A DNA stretch of 64,000 bases from Sialis fuliginosa (GCA_961205875.1 OY540819.1:6078501-6142500); one strand, 5' to 3'. Counted from the first letter of the stretch, positions 10,762-22,939 are shown. Notes: generated by a model from the letters alone, not told the origin. A program made the numbers and translations.

Positions 10762-11511
10762 TAAGTATACACCAATCACCGCTGATTTCAACTTAACGCG
10801 CATGCGTGAACTTTCATTAATATCATAAAATTGATTACAGCTGTCAGTGAACTATTATTTAAATTACTTGAAAATTATTATTTAAATGTAATACCCTGCA
10901 GAAAGAGTTTGCTTTACTTATGGTCTAGATGACATTTATAATACCGGATATTAGATCTGTAAAGTTATGTATCAAATAAATAACCATCCAATTCTCACAT
11001 AAATATAAATTTAAAAAGATAAATACTTTAAAATGTAAAAAAATAACCGCAACATCCACAAAAACAATCAGACAAACACAACATACGTCACAGTTATTAG
11101 TATTTCACGTGTCAGGTAGCGGTTTTGGTGAGAGACGTGACAGGACTTGTGCTGCAACCGATCGACATTTTGCACACCTGTCAAATTATCATCTAGTAGT
11201 GTTAACTCTTCTGGTTCAAGTTCAGCGCCGTGTTGACGGCCCGCTCATTAATCACATCCTGTCTTTGCAGGCGCGCGCGCAGTGACGTTCTGTGTGCAAG
11301 TCAAAATGAGTGCGCTTGATACAAATTAAAAGCAAAATCATAGAGTCTATTACAATTACAACAAATTCATAAACAACATAATTCAATTTTGATTTTATTT
11401 TGTTTGTGAGTTAATGAAACTTATTCTACACGACCCTTGTCTTAAACGGTTAGTAACTGATGGAACTATGAATTGATTTTTCAGTAAAAATAGCATAGCT
11501 GTTTTGCTCTA
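10762..11511. other. Spacer with orphan Harbinger end and a G/C-rich island
   Basis: TTTATAATACCGGATA at 10935-10950 followed by TTA is a right terminus of the Harbinger family with no matching left end nearby. At 11120-11310 lies a G/C-rich island ending in GCAGGCGCGCGCGCAGTGACG; it has no open frame and could be promoter or 5' exon sequence. Confidence 0.4.
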
Positions 11512-12167
11512 AAGGGGGCAGACCCAGTTAAAATTTTGAAAAAAAAAACATTTTTTTTGCATTTTTCCAAAGTAGAATATTTCAAAAGTATTCTCTGAAA
11601 ATTTCAGACATACATATGTCCTATCCAAGAGACGATTCAGTGTAAGTTCCAAAATAAATTTTTTATCTGCATGCAAATAGTACTCAAAACTTTAAACGCG
11701 TTTTTCTCGAAACCATGTTTTCGAAGTCGGTGATCACTGTAACTTGAGAACGGCTTTGCCGATCGGTTTGAAATTTTTCTCACTTATTCTATACATAATC
11801 GTCCTCCAGATGAACGAAGGATTTTTTTTTTCGATGATTATTATTTTTTTTATAGCTGAAAATGCGAGGGTAATTTTAATAAAATAAAGAACTTCGACTT
11901 TCAATATTCGCCATTTTGTGAAAATTCAAAATTTTTCAAATCCCTCCGTTCATCCGGAGCATTATGTCATTAGCTAATGATCCGTTTTGTTTTTTTTTTA
12001 TTTCAGATGTATCCCACTTATTTTTTAATATTTTGCCATAAAAAAATTACAATGTTTTCTGTAAATACATATCTTTCATATGGAAAAACATTTGTTATTA
12101 ATTATTTTAATGCGTGGCCAAAAAAAATCCTAAAAAAGAGCTTTTTTCCAACTAGGTCTGCCCCCTT
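11512..12167. mobile_element. 656-bp TIR element, class unassigned
   Basis: Terminal inverted repeats AAGGGGGCAGACCCAGTT and, inverted, AAGGGGGCAGACCTAGTT (17 of 18). An inner inverted pair faces the middle: CCAGATGAACGAAGGATTTT (about 11806-11825) against the inverse of AATCCCTCCGTTCATCCGG (about 11939-11957). Target duplications are not clear at either edge, so the superfamily is left open. A 73-codon frame at 11977-12198 crosses the right end and is fortuitous. Confidence 0.65.
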
Positions 12168-12220
12168 CAGAAAAATCTCTACGAGATACCGAATATAATT
12201 TCGTATTAATTTATTATGGG

Positions 12221-12318
12221 GCAAGTATTTATAATATAAATATAATATATAAGATATTTATATATTAATATAAGATATAATATAAGATTTATTATATATT
12301 ATATTTATAATATAAAGT
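12221..12318. repeat. Low-complexity A/T palindromic tract
   Basis: Almost pure A/T built from TATAATATAA-type words, self-complementary at many registers. Probably simple-sequence expansion. Confidence 0.7.
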
Positions 12319-12379
12319 CAAGAAGTCTTATATGAGCTACACAAGAGCCCAAACTATTGATGCTTTTTTTTACAATCTT

Positions 12380-12398
12380 GTCTTCTTCTTCTTCTTTT
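12380..12398 (+). repeat. (TTC) microsatellite
   Basis: About five TTC units within an A/T-rich stretch. Confidence 0.8.
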
Positions 12399-13689
12399 AA
12401 TAAAAATCAAATGTTACAGTTACCATTAAAAAATATAAAGTGCTCAAATTATACGATAATACGATAAACGTATTATTGATAATTCCAACTCCATATTTTA
12501 TTTCAACAGAACGCCACTGATCAATACAATTCATACCAAGCGATCTTTCATTACCGTGTGACAAAATGCTATCGTTTTTATTTTACATCTTAATAGGAAA
12601 TTTATTGGAAAGTTATTACTTCATTAACTTAATAAAATAATGAATTAATATTCTCTTGTAAAATAAAATTTTCCATTATAATCATTTTTTACTTTTATAG
12701 GAATTCCCTGTACATTATGTTCAGTTTGATATTCTTTATACTCGATACACAATATTTAGATATTTAGCTGTATTTTCTAGATTCGCTGGGTTGTAAAGAC
12801 TGTATTGAAAAGAATACCTACATTTTCGGCATTGGGTGAATTTGCCGCGAGATATATTTTTCCTTGCGATGTGCATAACGCCTATTTTAAAATGAAAATG
12901 TATGTCGGGAAAATATTTTTACGTATTCGTTTTTTCTCCATTTCTTTGTATATTCCATATTTGTGTGTATTATGTATACATATATAAAATATGATCGATT
13001 TATTTTGCCTTCGTTCTGACAGATTACGTATTTTTGAATAACTTTATTGTGCATTGGTAGGTATACATATACGTGGATGTGTGTACATATGTATAATTTT
13101 TTACATATGCCTCTATATTTGATAGATTGTATTGCATGAATATAATCAACGATGTTGACACTTTGAGTTCCTGCTTTTTCTTGTGTTCGAGCAGTTTGAA
13201 AAAATCATACAGTCGCAAAATAAAAATTCATATTGAAAATTAAATTTTAACATTCTGATATACTTATTTAGAAAATAAAATAACCTATAACATAATTTAA
13301 TTACTTTCGGTGTATGATTTATTTAAAACAATCATCTAGTTTAATTAATATAGATTAGAATTTTGTAAAACAAACCGGCATACACATACAAACTGCAACC
13401 TAAAATTGCAACGAATCCCAAATTGAATCCACTCTAAATCTAAGATATGATTGGCCCATCAAAAGTCTCCTATTATATCTTGTATCTCTCTGTAACAACC
13501 CTACCAAAAAAAAACATTTGTATAAATATCCATGGTTAAAATTTCAATTGAGGAGCAAAAATGCGAAAGTTTCTTTCTCTATCTGGCCAATTTCACTCCA
13601 ATTTTTATTGCACAAAATCTAAAACAGAGGCATATAGATAAAAAATTATAATAATAATAATATAATTTCACTTAAATTAAAATTCATCT
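12399..13689. other. A/T-rich spacer without recognised features
   Basis: No repeats or frames with coding character. A GCCACTG at 12511-12517 resembles a hAT right end but has no partner. Confidence 0.4.
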
Positions 13690-13785
13690 TAACCACAAGA
13701 AAACAATACCACTCTATTAAGCTCCTGATAAAGACTTCTTGTGAAGTCGAAACACGTGTCGGGTGACATTGTTTTCTTGTGGTTA
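13690..13785 (+). ncRNA. Hammerhead-ribozyme-like motif in an 18-bp inverted repeat
   Basis: An exact inverted pair TAACCACAAGAAAACAAT (13690-13707) and its inverse (13768-13785) encloses a hammerhead-like core. The parts are CTGATAA (13725-13731), an A, a perfect 6-bp stem GACTTC/GAAGTC closed by TTGT (13733-13748), GAAAC (13749-13753) and ACGTGTC (13754-13760), which could form the very short stem III with a GTC cleavage triplet. The canonical first box is CUGANGA; here the conserved G is A, and an extra A precedes stem II, so self-cleavage is doubtful. Such motifs are known in Penelope-like retroelements and small retrozymes. This looks like a decayed relative. Confidence 0.45.
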
Positions 13786-15141
13786 TTTAGTTTAAGTAAG
13801 TAACTAAGAAATCAGTTTCTCCGTTTTCCAATAATAGTATAATTTATAAAAAAAGATTCGCCTTGTTTTATTCTAGAACAAAGATTTTTACTTTTTATTC
13901 TAATACTTATAAAATTATATAAAAAAATATCAGGAAGCGTGTAGAATGAAATTAATTTATTCTCATATTAGACACGAAACGAATTATTAAATTATTTATT
14001 TAAAAACAAAAAAATCGCCACCGGATATTGTAATACATCTACCAATAAATCACAAGCAATTTAGAAAAATTAACACAAATTATATTTGGGTAATTTAAAC
14101 TAAACAGATGCAAATTATAATGTCTAAGAAAGTGAATGCAACTGCCACTTACGATGAATATATTAACAAAACCTGTAATAATAATTACATATTCATATGA
14201 TCACCAGTAGTTCTATGTCAAAATGACAGTTATTGATCGGCAATTAATTAAATTTGTAAACTAGTTAATCCGATATATTCGGTTCATCTATTCAATTTTA
14301 ATATGATTAGCTTTCGACACGTTAGTTAACATTTAGCAAATATTTATTTGTAATTCAATGTGTGCGAAGCATCTATTTGTTATTATACGTTTTTTATGCT
14401 GCAGGTAAAATAGATATCATGATACATAGAAAATGTTCATATGCAGATATGAATTTGTTAAATAATATTTTTTTTTTTAATTCCGATGTTCATATACAGA
14501 AATAAAACAAATTGTTTTATTATTTATGCTTTCTATACTAACTATATAAAAACATCATTTTTCTCGACCATAACTTATATGGAGTTTTTTTATTTTTTAA
14601 ATTTTAAAGTGTAAATTTTTTTTAATAAAAATATGTAAATAAAAGAATTTTTTTAGGTTTTTACGCTGATCTGATCAATCGTAAATACATACATAAGTAT
14701 AATAAAATATCAATCAAAAAGTTTAAAGCTGGTTATTTTTATAAATAATTGTGACAAATATTGAATAGATTATCTGGAATTTACAAATATTTAACAGTTA
14801 AAATATAAGAAATACTTACGTGACAGATTCGTATGTAAAAAAAATATTTGAAATATTTGGGAAAATACATTTCACAAATAAAGAATGAAAACATATAAAT
14901 CTTAATTTTCTTCAATCCAAATGGTTTTAATTTTTTGTCAGATGAAGGCGTTTAAATATTAAAATATAGTTGGACCACCCTAGTACCTCTTTATACGATT
15001 TTATATTTTCAATATTATTTCATCCATTGTGAATCAAAATTTAGTGGTCTTAAAGATATGTGTATTAATTAAATAAATTAAAAATTGGGTACCGCGCCAT
15101 TCCATTGAGTCACTGCTGTAGAATTTAGAATTAAACAAAGC
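13786..15141. other. A/T-rich spacer without recognised features
   Basis: No gene-like or repeat structure beyond homopolymer runs and one short palindromic A/T stretch. Confidence 0.45.
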
Positions 15142-15634
15142 GAACGAATACGATTAGTAAAATTAGTAAACACTTGCGCGATACACATTTCGCACTTTAG
15201 GAAACTGCCTAGGGCTCCGAATTAAGGGGGGGGGGTCCGAGATGAAGAAATAAGTAAAAATTGTATGAATGTTTGAATAACTTTTTTTTGCTTCTTAAAT
15301 AATTTTGAACGAATACGATTAGTAAAATGATAACACTTGCGAGATACACATTTCGTACTTTAAAAAACTGCCTAGGGCTCCGAATTAAAGTGGGGGGGGG
15401 GCCGAGATGAAGAACTAAGTAAAAAATTGTATGAATGTTTGAATAACTTTTTTTTGCTTCTTAAATAATTTTGAACGAATACGATTAGTAAAATGATAAC
15501 ACTTGCGAGATACACATTTCGTACTTTAAGAAACTGCCTAGGGCCCCGAATTAAAGAGGGACCCGAGCTGAAGAACTAAGTAAAAAATTGTATGAATGTT
15601 TTAATAACTTTTTTTTGCTTCTTAAATAATTTTG
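15142..15634 (+). repeat. Three-copy tandem array, ~165-bp unit (hAT-like sequence)
   Basis: Units begin GAACGAATACGATTAGTAAA at 15142, 15307 and 15473. Each contains ACTGCCTAGGGCTCCGAATT (CCTAGGGCCCCGAATT in unit 3), a G run or GGGACCCGAG, GTATGAATGTTT and TTTTGCTTCTTAAATAAT. Units 2 and 3 are closer to each other than to unit 1. The 'CCTAGGGCCCCGAATT' plus G-run wording is, from memory, seen in hAT subterminal regions; that link is inference. Confidence 0.85.
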
Positions 15635-18585
15635 ATGAAGACCTTTTTTTTGATTTCAATTGAAAAAATAGTAAAAAGGCATCATGAAATTATTTTTTTT
15701 AAATGTTGGTATACATTTTTTAGTTGTTTGTTTTTTAAAGGATATTTGAATATTATAAATTTTCGACTGACGCCTCTGATATATTTTATAAGTTTATATT
15801 TTTTTATTATTATTATTATTTATTATTTTATATGTTTTATAAGTTTTGATAACGGTTTCATATACGGATTAGTATTGGTTGTTATGTATCCATAGTTTTT
15901 CCTTATCTAAGATTTCATAGTATTAGTCTAATTTTATAACTTCTAATCAATTAAATTATGGGTGGCGAAAAAAGAAATTGCAAAGAAATTATTAAGAAAT
16001 AAATTATTATAATTTAGTGCCCATGTTTTAATTGGACATCCTGTATGTATAGGGATTATACACTTACCTATCTATATGTATCTTCAATAATTTATTCAGT
16101 TTAGTGCAATACGACTTCAAGCATAAATTCTCGACTAAAATCCATCAATATTTTTTCTTTTACATGGTTCTCATATCCATTCATTGCACTTACAAATTGG
16201 CCAACATCATATAGAAAATAAACAAACAAATAAATAACTACGCAAAGATGATAAAATACCAATATTCAGGCCATGGTTTTTGCGTGCGACGTATCTGGAC
16301 CAGTTTCATCTCTGTTTCATTTCAAGGGAGATGATCTCGGGATTATAATTAGACCGCATGTGTGTGTGTGTTGTACCTATAAACACGCAACTCCAATATT
16401 TCTATTTAAAATTAATATATTTTAGGATTGGAGTATTTTGACACTACGCAGTGATCTGGTACCGTTTTAAAATTAGTCTTTACAAACAAACAGACTGGCT
16501 GAGCGTACTTATTCTGTGAATTACCATCACTTGACTGTGTGAGTTTTTCATTCCAGTCGACCAGTGGCGGAGTCTCAAAATTTTATTTATTTATTATCAT
16601 TATCAATCAATTATTATATACTTTTATTTTTGCGAACTCGCATATGAGCTCTTTATTTCCTCGATCTTGAACAGGATGAACAAATACTTTTGATGTAGGA
16701 CCAAATTAAATGATAAAATTTATTTACGTGCAATTAGTTTTATATTAAAACAAATACTGAATAGTTTTTATTTGATAATTTTCACTCTTTCACAATCCCG
16801 TAAAATCAACTTTCGATTACTCTCATGAACAAAAAACTATCTGGAGATTAAAAAGAAATAGATAATAAAATATTTAACAAAAAACAATACACATTTTTTT
16901 TAAAGCTGGTAATTTATTAGAATTGATTAGCTATTTAAAAATTAATGTATATACACGTTCTAAGTTTATTATTATACAATCTTTATAATAATTATCTTAG
17001 TACATAGATATAAAATTTAACTTCCTTCACTTTAATTGCTTATAGACAATTTACAATTTGTAATTGGAAACATATTGTTTTCTTCGTGTGAATTTAATTA
17101 AGATTTTCTTTCAACTGTAGCCGCCTCTGTCACGTTGTTTTACTAGGAAACAGACTATTTACAGCTTCAATAATTTCGTTTCAATAGCAATTAAGAAATT
17201 CGCTAAGTATTTGATTGTAATACATACTACATATTATAAACACACACAAGCCTTTGTATAATATACATAAAGTAGATGTCACAATGTATGTATGTTTAAA
17301 TGGTTTTTGATCTTTTATCAAAAAGGTTATTTACAGACAGTGTTATGATTGTATATTTACAAATTATATATAATATATTAACCCTGTAGTGGTGGTGTCA
17401 TGTTTCATAGGCCCAATGGATTTATAAAAATATTGATAAAAAATCTGATAGTTTTTATTTATTTTTGTAACATTTAACAATATGTAGTAAATAAAAATAA
17501 ACTTTTTTTTTTAATTATCCCTAAAAAAATAATATAAATATAATATGCTGGTCTGACAGACTTGGTGCCATTATTTATCATGTAGAGTTTACTGACATTT
17601 ATAGAATAATGTTTCAGTTTAATAAGCTATTTAGTTATAATAATATTAGAAAAAAATGTAATCATTATTTATTGTAAATTATTTTTTCAGTTTATTTTAA
17701 TAAATGTTTGTTATAGTTTACAAATAAACACTACTTAATACAAAAATATTCGTTTATTGATTTATTCCCGCAACAAATAAATAATATATAATTTATATGT
17801 ATGTACATATCAAATATTTTCAATAACCTAATATTATTTAATTTATAAAATAATATACCTATATAAACACAAATAACAATATTGACAATTCTGTTAATAT
17901 TTTGAATATTTAATGTTGTAAACAAAATTGTTACAAATACTGAACGCAAATATTTTAAATTACATTTGTGAAGGTATAGTTGTTTACAATTTAAACGACT
18001 AATTATATATTTTCATATTTTTTAACATCGGAAATAAGAAAATACCAAAATATCATTCTATTTATTAAAAATAAACTATGAATCAAAATAGTTCAGAAAA
18101 TTTAGACAAAATCTGTGCCAAAAATAATATGTGTTATTTAACTGTTTAATTTATATGTATTAAAAATATTATTTGTACAAGAAGAAAGTAAACTAATAAA
18201 TTACATTAATGTGCTTGAGAAATTATAAACTTTTGAAAGAAATTTGTTCCAAACATATTATTTTTATTAAACATATCCACGTGTACGACAGGTTTATACA
18301 TAAATATATTAAATTAAATTTTATTTCTTTGAAATAATTGTTTGAAATATATTTGTTAATAAGATATTATATTATATTTTATACCAAAAATAAATATAAC
18401 ACCTTTGAAGCTATTTTTAAAATTAGGTTCACTTTACATTATTAATGATATATTAACCATTAGATCGATTATTTATCTGTTTCTAAGCAGTGAAGATTTG
18501 TGAAATTAAAATTTTCAAAGAATAAGAAAAACTGTTACATTTTACGTTTAACGTTACTCGTACCAGTAACAAAATTCTATTATTC
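15635..18585. other. Mostly A/T-rich spacer; one MITE empty site inside
   Basis: 15854-15896 (GTTTCATATACGGATTAGTA then TTGGTTGTTATGTATCCATA) is a paralogue of the sequence interrupted by the MITE at 43421. A TG microsatellite lies near 16360-16371 inside a G/C-richer island (16270-16380). CAGTGGCGGAG at 16562 looks like a hAT end without a partner. The rest is unremarkable. Confidence 0.45.
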
Positions 18586-18588
18586 TAA

Positions 18589-18862
18589 TGTCCGGTATCA
18601 TAAAGGAACTAGCAACATTTGCTAGTTAGCAAGCACTCTCAAATGAGGTATCAAACTTATATGACAGTTTATAGGAAGTAAAAACAAAGGTATGAAAAGT
18701 ATATTTACTAAAGTGTATTTTACTAACATTGAGTAAAAACGGTAAATACCAACTTACAAACATCTGTTAACAACTCAAAGAGAACTGTCATATAAATGCG
18801 GTACATAATTTGAGAGTGCTTGCTAGCTAGCAAATTTGCTAGCTCCTTTATTATACCGGATA
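18589..18862. mobile_element. PIF/Harbinger-type MITE, copy 2 (different core)
   Basis: Ends TGTCCGGTATCATAAAGGAA and, inverted, TATCCGGTATAATAAAGGAG, flanked by TAA (18586-18588, 18863-18865). It shares GCTAGC-rich termini and the subterminal TTATATGACAGTT with the other copies. The middle is different and shorter, forming its own inverted pair (ATATGACAGTTTATAGG region against AGAGAACTGTCATATAA). It is a 274-bp subfamily moved by the same type of transposase. Confidence 0.85.
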
Positions 18863-19019
18863 TAAAATATTATTTTTAGTGGTGACAATAAAAAATTTAA
18901 ATTGTTTTCGAGTAATTTAAGATTTAATATAACAATAAAGATGAAAATATTTGAACTGTAAAGAAAAAGCACCTGAAAAACGAAATGAGTAAAATAACGA
19001 CGTTTTTGAGGGTTCTGAA

Positions 19020-19665
19020 GAAATCCTATTAATCTCACTTTGTCGTCCGTCCGTCCTTTTCACTCAAAGCTAAATAGCTCGTAAACTATATAAGCTAGAA
19101 ACTTGAAATTTGTACTGAACATGTAAAATGACACCCTCTAGTAAAATATGTACAAATTTATTGAATAAATAATTTTTCAGGGGGGGGCAATAAGGAGCTA
19201 AAGCTAGGTAAAAAAATATTTTTTTTTATACCAAGGCATGTGGCACGTTAAAATATATAACCAAACAAGCGGAATTTGACCCTTTTTCTATTTTTTTTCT
19301 AAATCAAAAATTGTGCCTGTAGGGGGCTTTAAAGCAAATCCACAAAAACAAAAAAATTGTATACCAAGACGTGTGGCATGGCAAAATGTAGGTCTGTACA
19401 TCTCAATTAGTAGAATTTGACCATATTTTTTATTTTTTTTCTAACTCAAAAATGGCGCGAGGTTTTGGTGGGACTACCAACGACAAATACTAAAATCAAC
19501 ATTATAATTTTAAATTTTGGAATTATAGGGAGGGGCGTCATATAATTTTCTATTTTGATATCTAGGCATGTGGTATGTCAAAATATAGATCTCAATTAGT
19601 AGAACTTGACACTTTTTATATTTTAACTTTAAGTTAAAAATGCACCTGTAAGTGGCTCCAAACAT
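19020..19665 (+). repeat. Degenerate tandem units with 'CCAAGGCATGTGG' motif
   Basis: Three diverged units start at 19228, 19361 and 19557 with ATACCAAGGCATGTGGCACG-type sequence. They continue with TCAATTAGTAGAATTTGACC, then a T-rich tract, then CTAACTCAAAAATGG. Spacing is irregular (133 and 196 bp). A short GTCCGTCCGTCC tract and a CTCGTAAACTATATAAGCTA stretch precede them. This looks like a fragment of an interspersed repeat with an internally repeated tail; family not recognised. Confidence 0.6.
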
Positions 19666-19669
19666 TTCA

Positions 19670-20190
19670 CGTAGTACGTACTTCGGAACACTTATGGCAT
19701 ACACTCGTGTATGTCTTGCCCGAATTATTTTATTATGAAGCCAAATCAGTAGCTGTTACAGAATACGTAGGTAACGTTACATTGGTAAATATATTTATTT
19801 TGATAACTCAAATTAAAATTCATTTACATAGATTTTAAACTATCTACTATATCTAAATATAATAATGTTAATTCACGTACCAAATAAGGTCCATGATTGA
19901 TATATTGTCCACCCCTGCATATTATCTGGTTATACCTGACGAAATGAACAAAATGCATCACAGAGACGACGCCAGACGCGGAATTGTTTAAATGAAGCGT
20001 AGCGCTGCTGCAATGATTTTAATTACTACCGTTTACTGTTTAATTAGATAAGGATGGTTAGTTGCTGGCATCGGAGCTAAGCACGCATGTGGTATTAAAT
20101 CATATGCCTGTCTCACTCAATTATACGCAATGAGGTACATAGTACCAGCAGCAGTGTATTGACAATTTAATGTTTTTGCTTCCTCGCAAT
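19670..20190. other. Unique segment with a balanced island at 19900-20170
   Basis: The island has mixed composition, no long open frame, and contains GATAAGG, TAATTA and CACGCATG sites. A candidate regulatory element by composition only. Confidence 0.3.
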
Positions 20191-20194
20191 ATCG

Positions 20195-20440
20195 AAGATA
20201 CGAGAAGCTATGTGATCGTTTCAGATTGAGACAAAAAAAAAGTTCTCCAATTTCAAAATTTTAAATTTATTTATCCGTTTCACGTCAAGACAAACACTTT
20301 TCGTTCCGTGTCTGTCTGTCTGTCCGTGTGTCCGTCCGTCCGTCCGTCTGTCCCCTGAATCCTTGTCATACGCATAACTCATGAACCACTGAACCGATAT
20401 TATTGAAACTTGGTCGGATGGTTGGGTTTGGTTTGAGGAC
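20195..20440 (-). repeat. Dispersed repeat C, copy 1, with GTCC/GTCT tract
   Basis: The reverse complement reads ...AATATCGGTTCAGTGGTTCA, a short gap, GACAAGGATTCAGGGGACAG, a (GGAC)n/(GACA)n tract, then ACGATCACATAGCTTCT. A diverged copy lies on the plus strand at 39050-39250 with the same order of blocks. An 89-codon minus-strand frame (20221-20490) arises from the short tandem tract and is not a gene. Confidence 0.7.
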
Positions 20441-20700
20441 GGTCCCATTTCAAAATCATCAAAATCGTGTGTAAGGGGGAGGGGTGACACCCCAAAATAT
20501 TTATTTTTTCAAGATATCTCAAGAACGACACATGTTACGAGAAAATTTTATAGAATATTTTTTGTAGAGAATTAAATTTCCTATAATATGGGTCTACTAC
20601 GTTTGTTGTAAAATATTCCCTTACAAAGATTCATCTAAATTAATTTTAAAAATTCGTGTTTTGTTTTTCTAAATTGATATTTGATTGAATATATTAAGTG

Positions 20701-20777
20701 TCATTTTGACGTTTTAAATGTCACTTTGGCGTTTTAAATGTCACTTTGACGTTTTAAATGTCATTTTGACATTTGCA
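20701..20777 (+). repeat. 20-bp minisatellite carrying TGACG sites
   Basis: Three and a half units of TCACTTTGACGTTTTAAATG with minor variants (TCATTTTGAC, TTTGGCG). Each unit has a TGACG half-site (CREB/ATF-like) and a TTTAAATG core. Could be a chance minisatellite. Confidence 0.85.
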
Positions 20778-21052
20778 TAAATTTAGATTTAGATAGAAAT
20801 TGTCAAAAAATTAAAAATATATGAAAAAATATTCAGGTGCGTTTTAAGAAAAAATTCGAACTAAGATTTTTTAGTAAAATTTGTATAAAAATTAAATGGT
20901 TAACCAATGCCAGGCAATTTATCTGAACACAATCGGTTTTAGTGAATTTAGCACGAGGAAGCACTGTGCATTTACTTGGCAGATGTTTTGAAATATGTCA
21001 TCCTTTTAAATTATTTGTTATCGATTTCTGTAAAAAATAACAATAGTTTATT

Positions 21053-21484
21053 CTGCCCTGCTCAGCACAAATATGGTATCTGCATTTAAATGAAAGTAGA
21101 GAAGATTCAGTTTGTATTTTTAAATTGTTGCCATGCATTTAATAATTGCTAACAATTATAGATAAAGTTTTTATCTAAAGTAATTTCTTCAGGTGAATTC
21201 GTTTTTTGAATTATAAATGTGATAGAATGAATATTTCCTATTAAGAAAGCAGTTAACATTTTACAGATTTGTAAACTCACTTTATTTTACTAACAATAAG
21301 CCAATTTACTGTATCTACTCTTTACTTAAACGAAAACAAAAAGGTGGTTTTTATTAGAAAAAACAAGTATATATACCATATTTAACACTAGTAAGATGCA
21401 GGAAGATATATAGATAATGCCATTTTGTACTTAACTCAATTTTGACAAAATTGTCAGATACCACATTTGTGCTTAACAGGGCAG
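21053..21484. mobile_element. 432-bp TIR element with 30-bp ends
   Basis: Inverted ends at 21053-21082 and 21455-21484 agree at 27 of 30 positions (CTGCCCTG.T.AGCACAAAT.TGGTATCTG, dots for mismatches). TATT flanks both sides, which may be a 4-bp target duplication or part of a longer TIR. There is no coding sequence. Superfamily not assigned. Confidence 0.7.
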
Positions 21485-22678
21485 TATTAGTGTTTAAATA
21501 AACTTAATTGTTGTAGCTTCTGCATTTTATTAGCTAATCTTATCAAAAAATTTTAAACATTCTTTAATATTTTTGTATTCTTTAAAAGAATACATTCTGC
21601 ACAAGGTCGCATAAAAATCCGATTTATTAAAAAAAATCAAATAAAATTTTTGGGGAAAGTTCTAAATACGTCAAATAATATATTGGTTGTATAAAATATG
21701 TAGTTATTGAATAAAATTTAAAAGATTATGTTGCAAAAATTAAATAATTAAAATGATGGTTAATTCTAATACCAGACATATCCATAAATGAAAATTATTT
21801 GTAATTTTTTACTTATTCCAAATTTGATCTCGTATTGGCAGATAAAATCGAAACTGATAATGGAACTAGGCGACTCAATATGTCTATCAATCGACGTATT
21901 ATTTTACATATAATTTTATAGACTTTAAACATTGTAAGAAATCTATGCAGTTAACCACAGTTTTTATAAGAAACAAATAAATACATGGCAAATACATCTT
22001 CAGTTATAGGTATCTTGAAAAAGTATTTTTTTCCAATATATACAATATTTTTCTACACAAATTATAACCAGGAACATAACACAATCTATGATTCACTGCA
22101 AGAGCTGATTCTGACGCAGAATGACTACTTCTTTATTAATGTAGACCATATAAAGAAGTCAATCATCTCCGGTTAAAATTAAACATCCCAATGCTAAAAT
22201 TACATGCATGATGTATCGAATGTAGGTAACACGAAATATTTTTCATATTTAAATATAACACGTACGCCCGCCACTTACACATACACGGCACACTTAGATG
22301 CTATCATTGTGACAATATTTATATCGAAAATAAAATGCGGCCAACGACCCAATCTGATTCTTCATCCACTTAGGATTGATCTAAATTTAAGTATTTTCCC
22401 GTAAAATTAAACTGCGTTAGACAGGGTCGGATTTATTAGATATCGACCTTGTTTGGAGCATTTGTAGATAATCTAGGAATAATTGTTGTTTAAGCCATAT
22501 ATACTTGGTCTGGATTGTATGAAAAGTTAGTTAAGAGTTAGGGGTTTTAAAGGTAAATTGATATTTATAGATTATTTTATTCGATGACCTTATGCCACCT
22601 TCTATGTAATATCTAAAAGTTTCATAGCTTTAATACTTACATTTAGCAATTTTTCGAGCGTTTATTCAGCGTATATTT
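21485..22678. other. A/T-rich spacer
   Basis: Frames at 21985-22176 and 22204-22404 show no domain or coding bias. CAGGGTCGGATTTATTAG at 22423-22440 resembles a hAT terminus but is unpaired. Confidence 0.4.
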
Positions 22679-22937
22679 AATAACCAAGAACTTGCTCTGA
22701 ATAATTATTTATCTATTGGTCAAAACCTCATTAAAATCGGTTCAGTAGTTTTTGAGTTATTTAATGTATATAACACACTACACAATTTTTATAAAAATTG
22801 ATTGTTTATACAATTAATTGACTATACCTACATTAAAAGAAGCTTATTTTATCGTTTATCTCGAAAACGACTGAACCGATTTTAATGCGGTTTTCACCAA
22901 TAGATAAATAATTATTCAGAGCAGGTTCTTGGCTATT
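22679..22937. repeat. Inverted repeat with 'ATCGGTTCAGTAG' arms
   Basis: Left arm 22679-22760 (AATAACCAAGAACTTGCTCT ... AAAATCGGTTCAGTAG) pairs with the right arm 22851-22937 (CTGAACCGATTTTAATG ... AGAGCAGGTTCTTGGCTATT) with few mismatches, around a spacer of about 90 bp. Probably a foldback-type MITE; its ends and target duplication are not clear. Confidence 0.75.
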
Positions 22938-22939
22938 AT

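Noticed and set aside
20221..20490. 89-codon minus frame with RRTDGRTHGQTDR
   Set aside because: The residues come from a GTCC/GTCT short tandem tract in a dispersed repeat that recurs at 39 kb.
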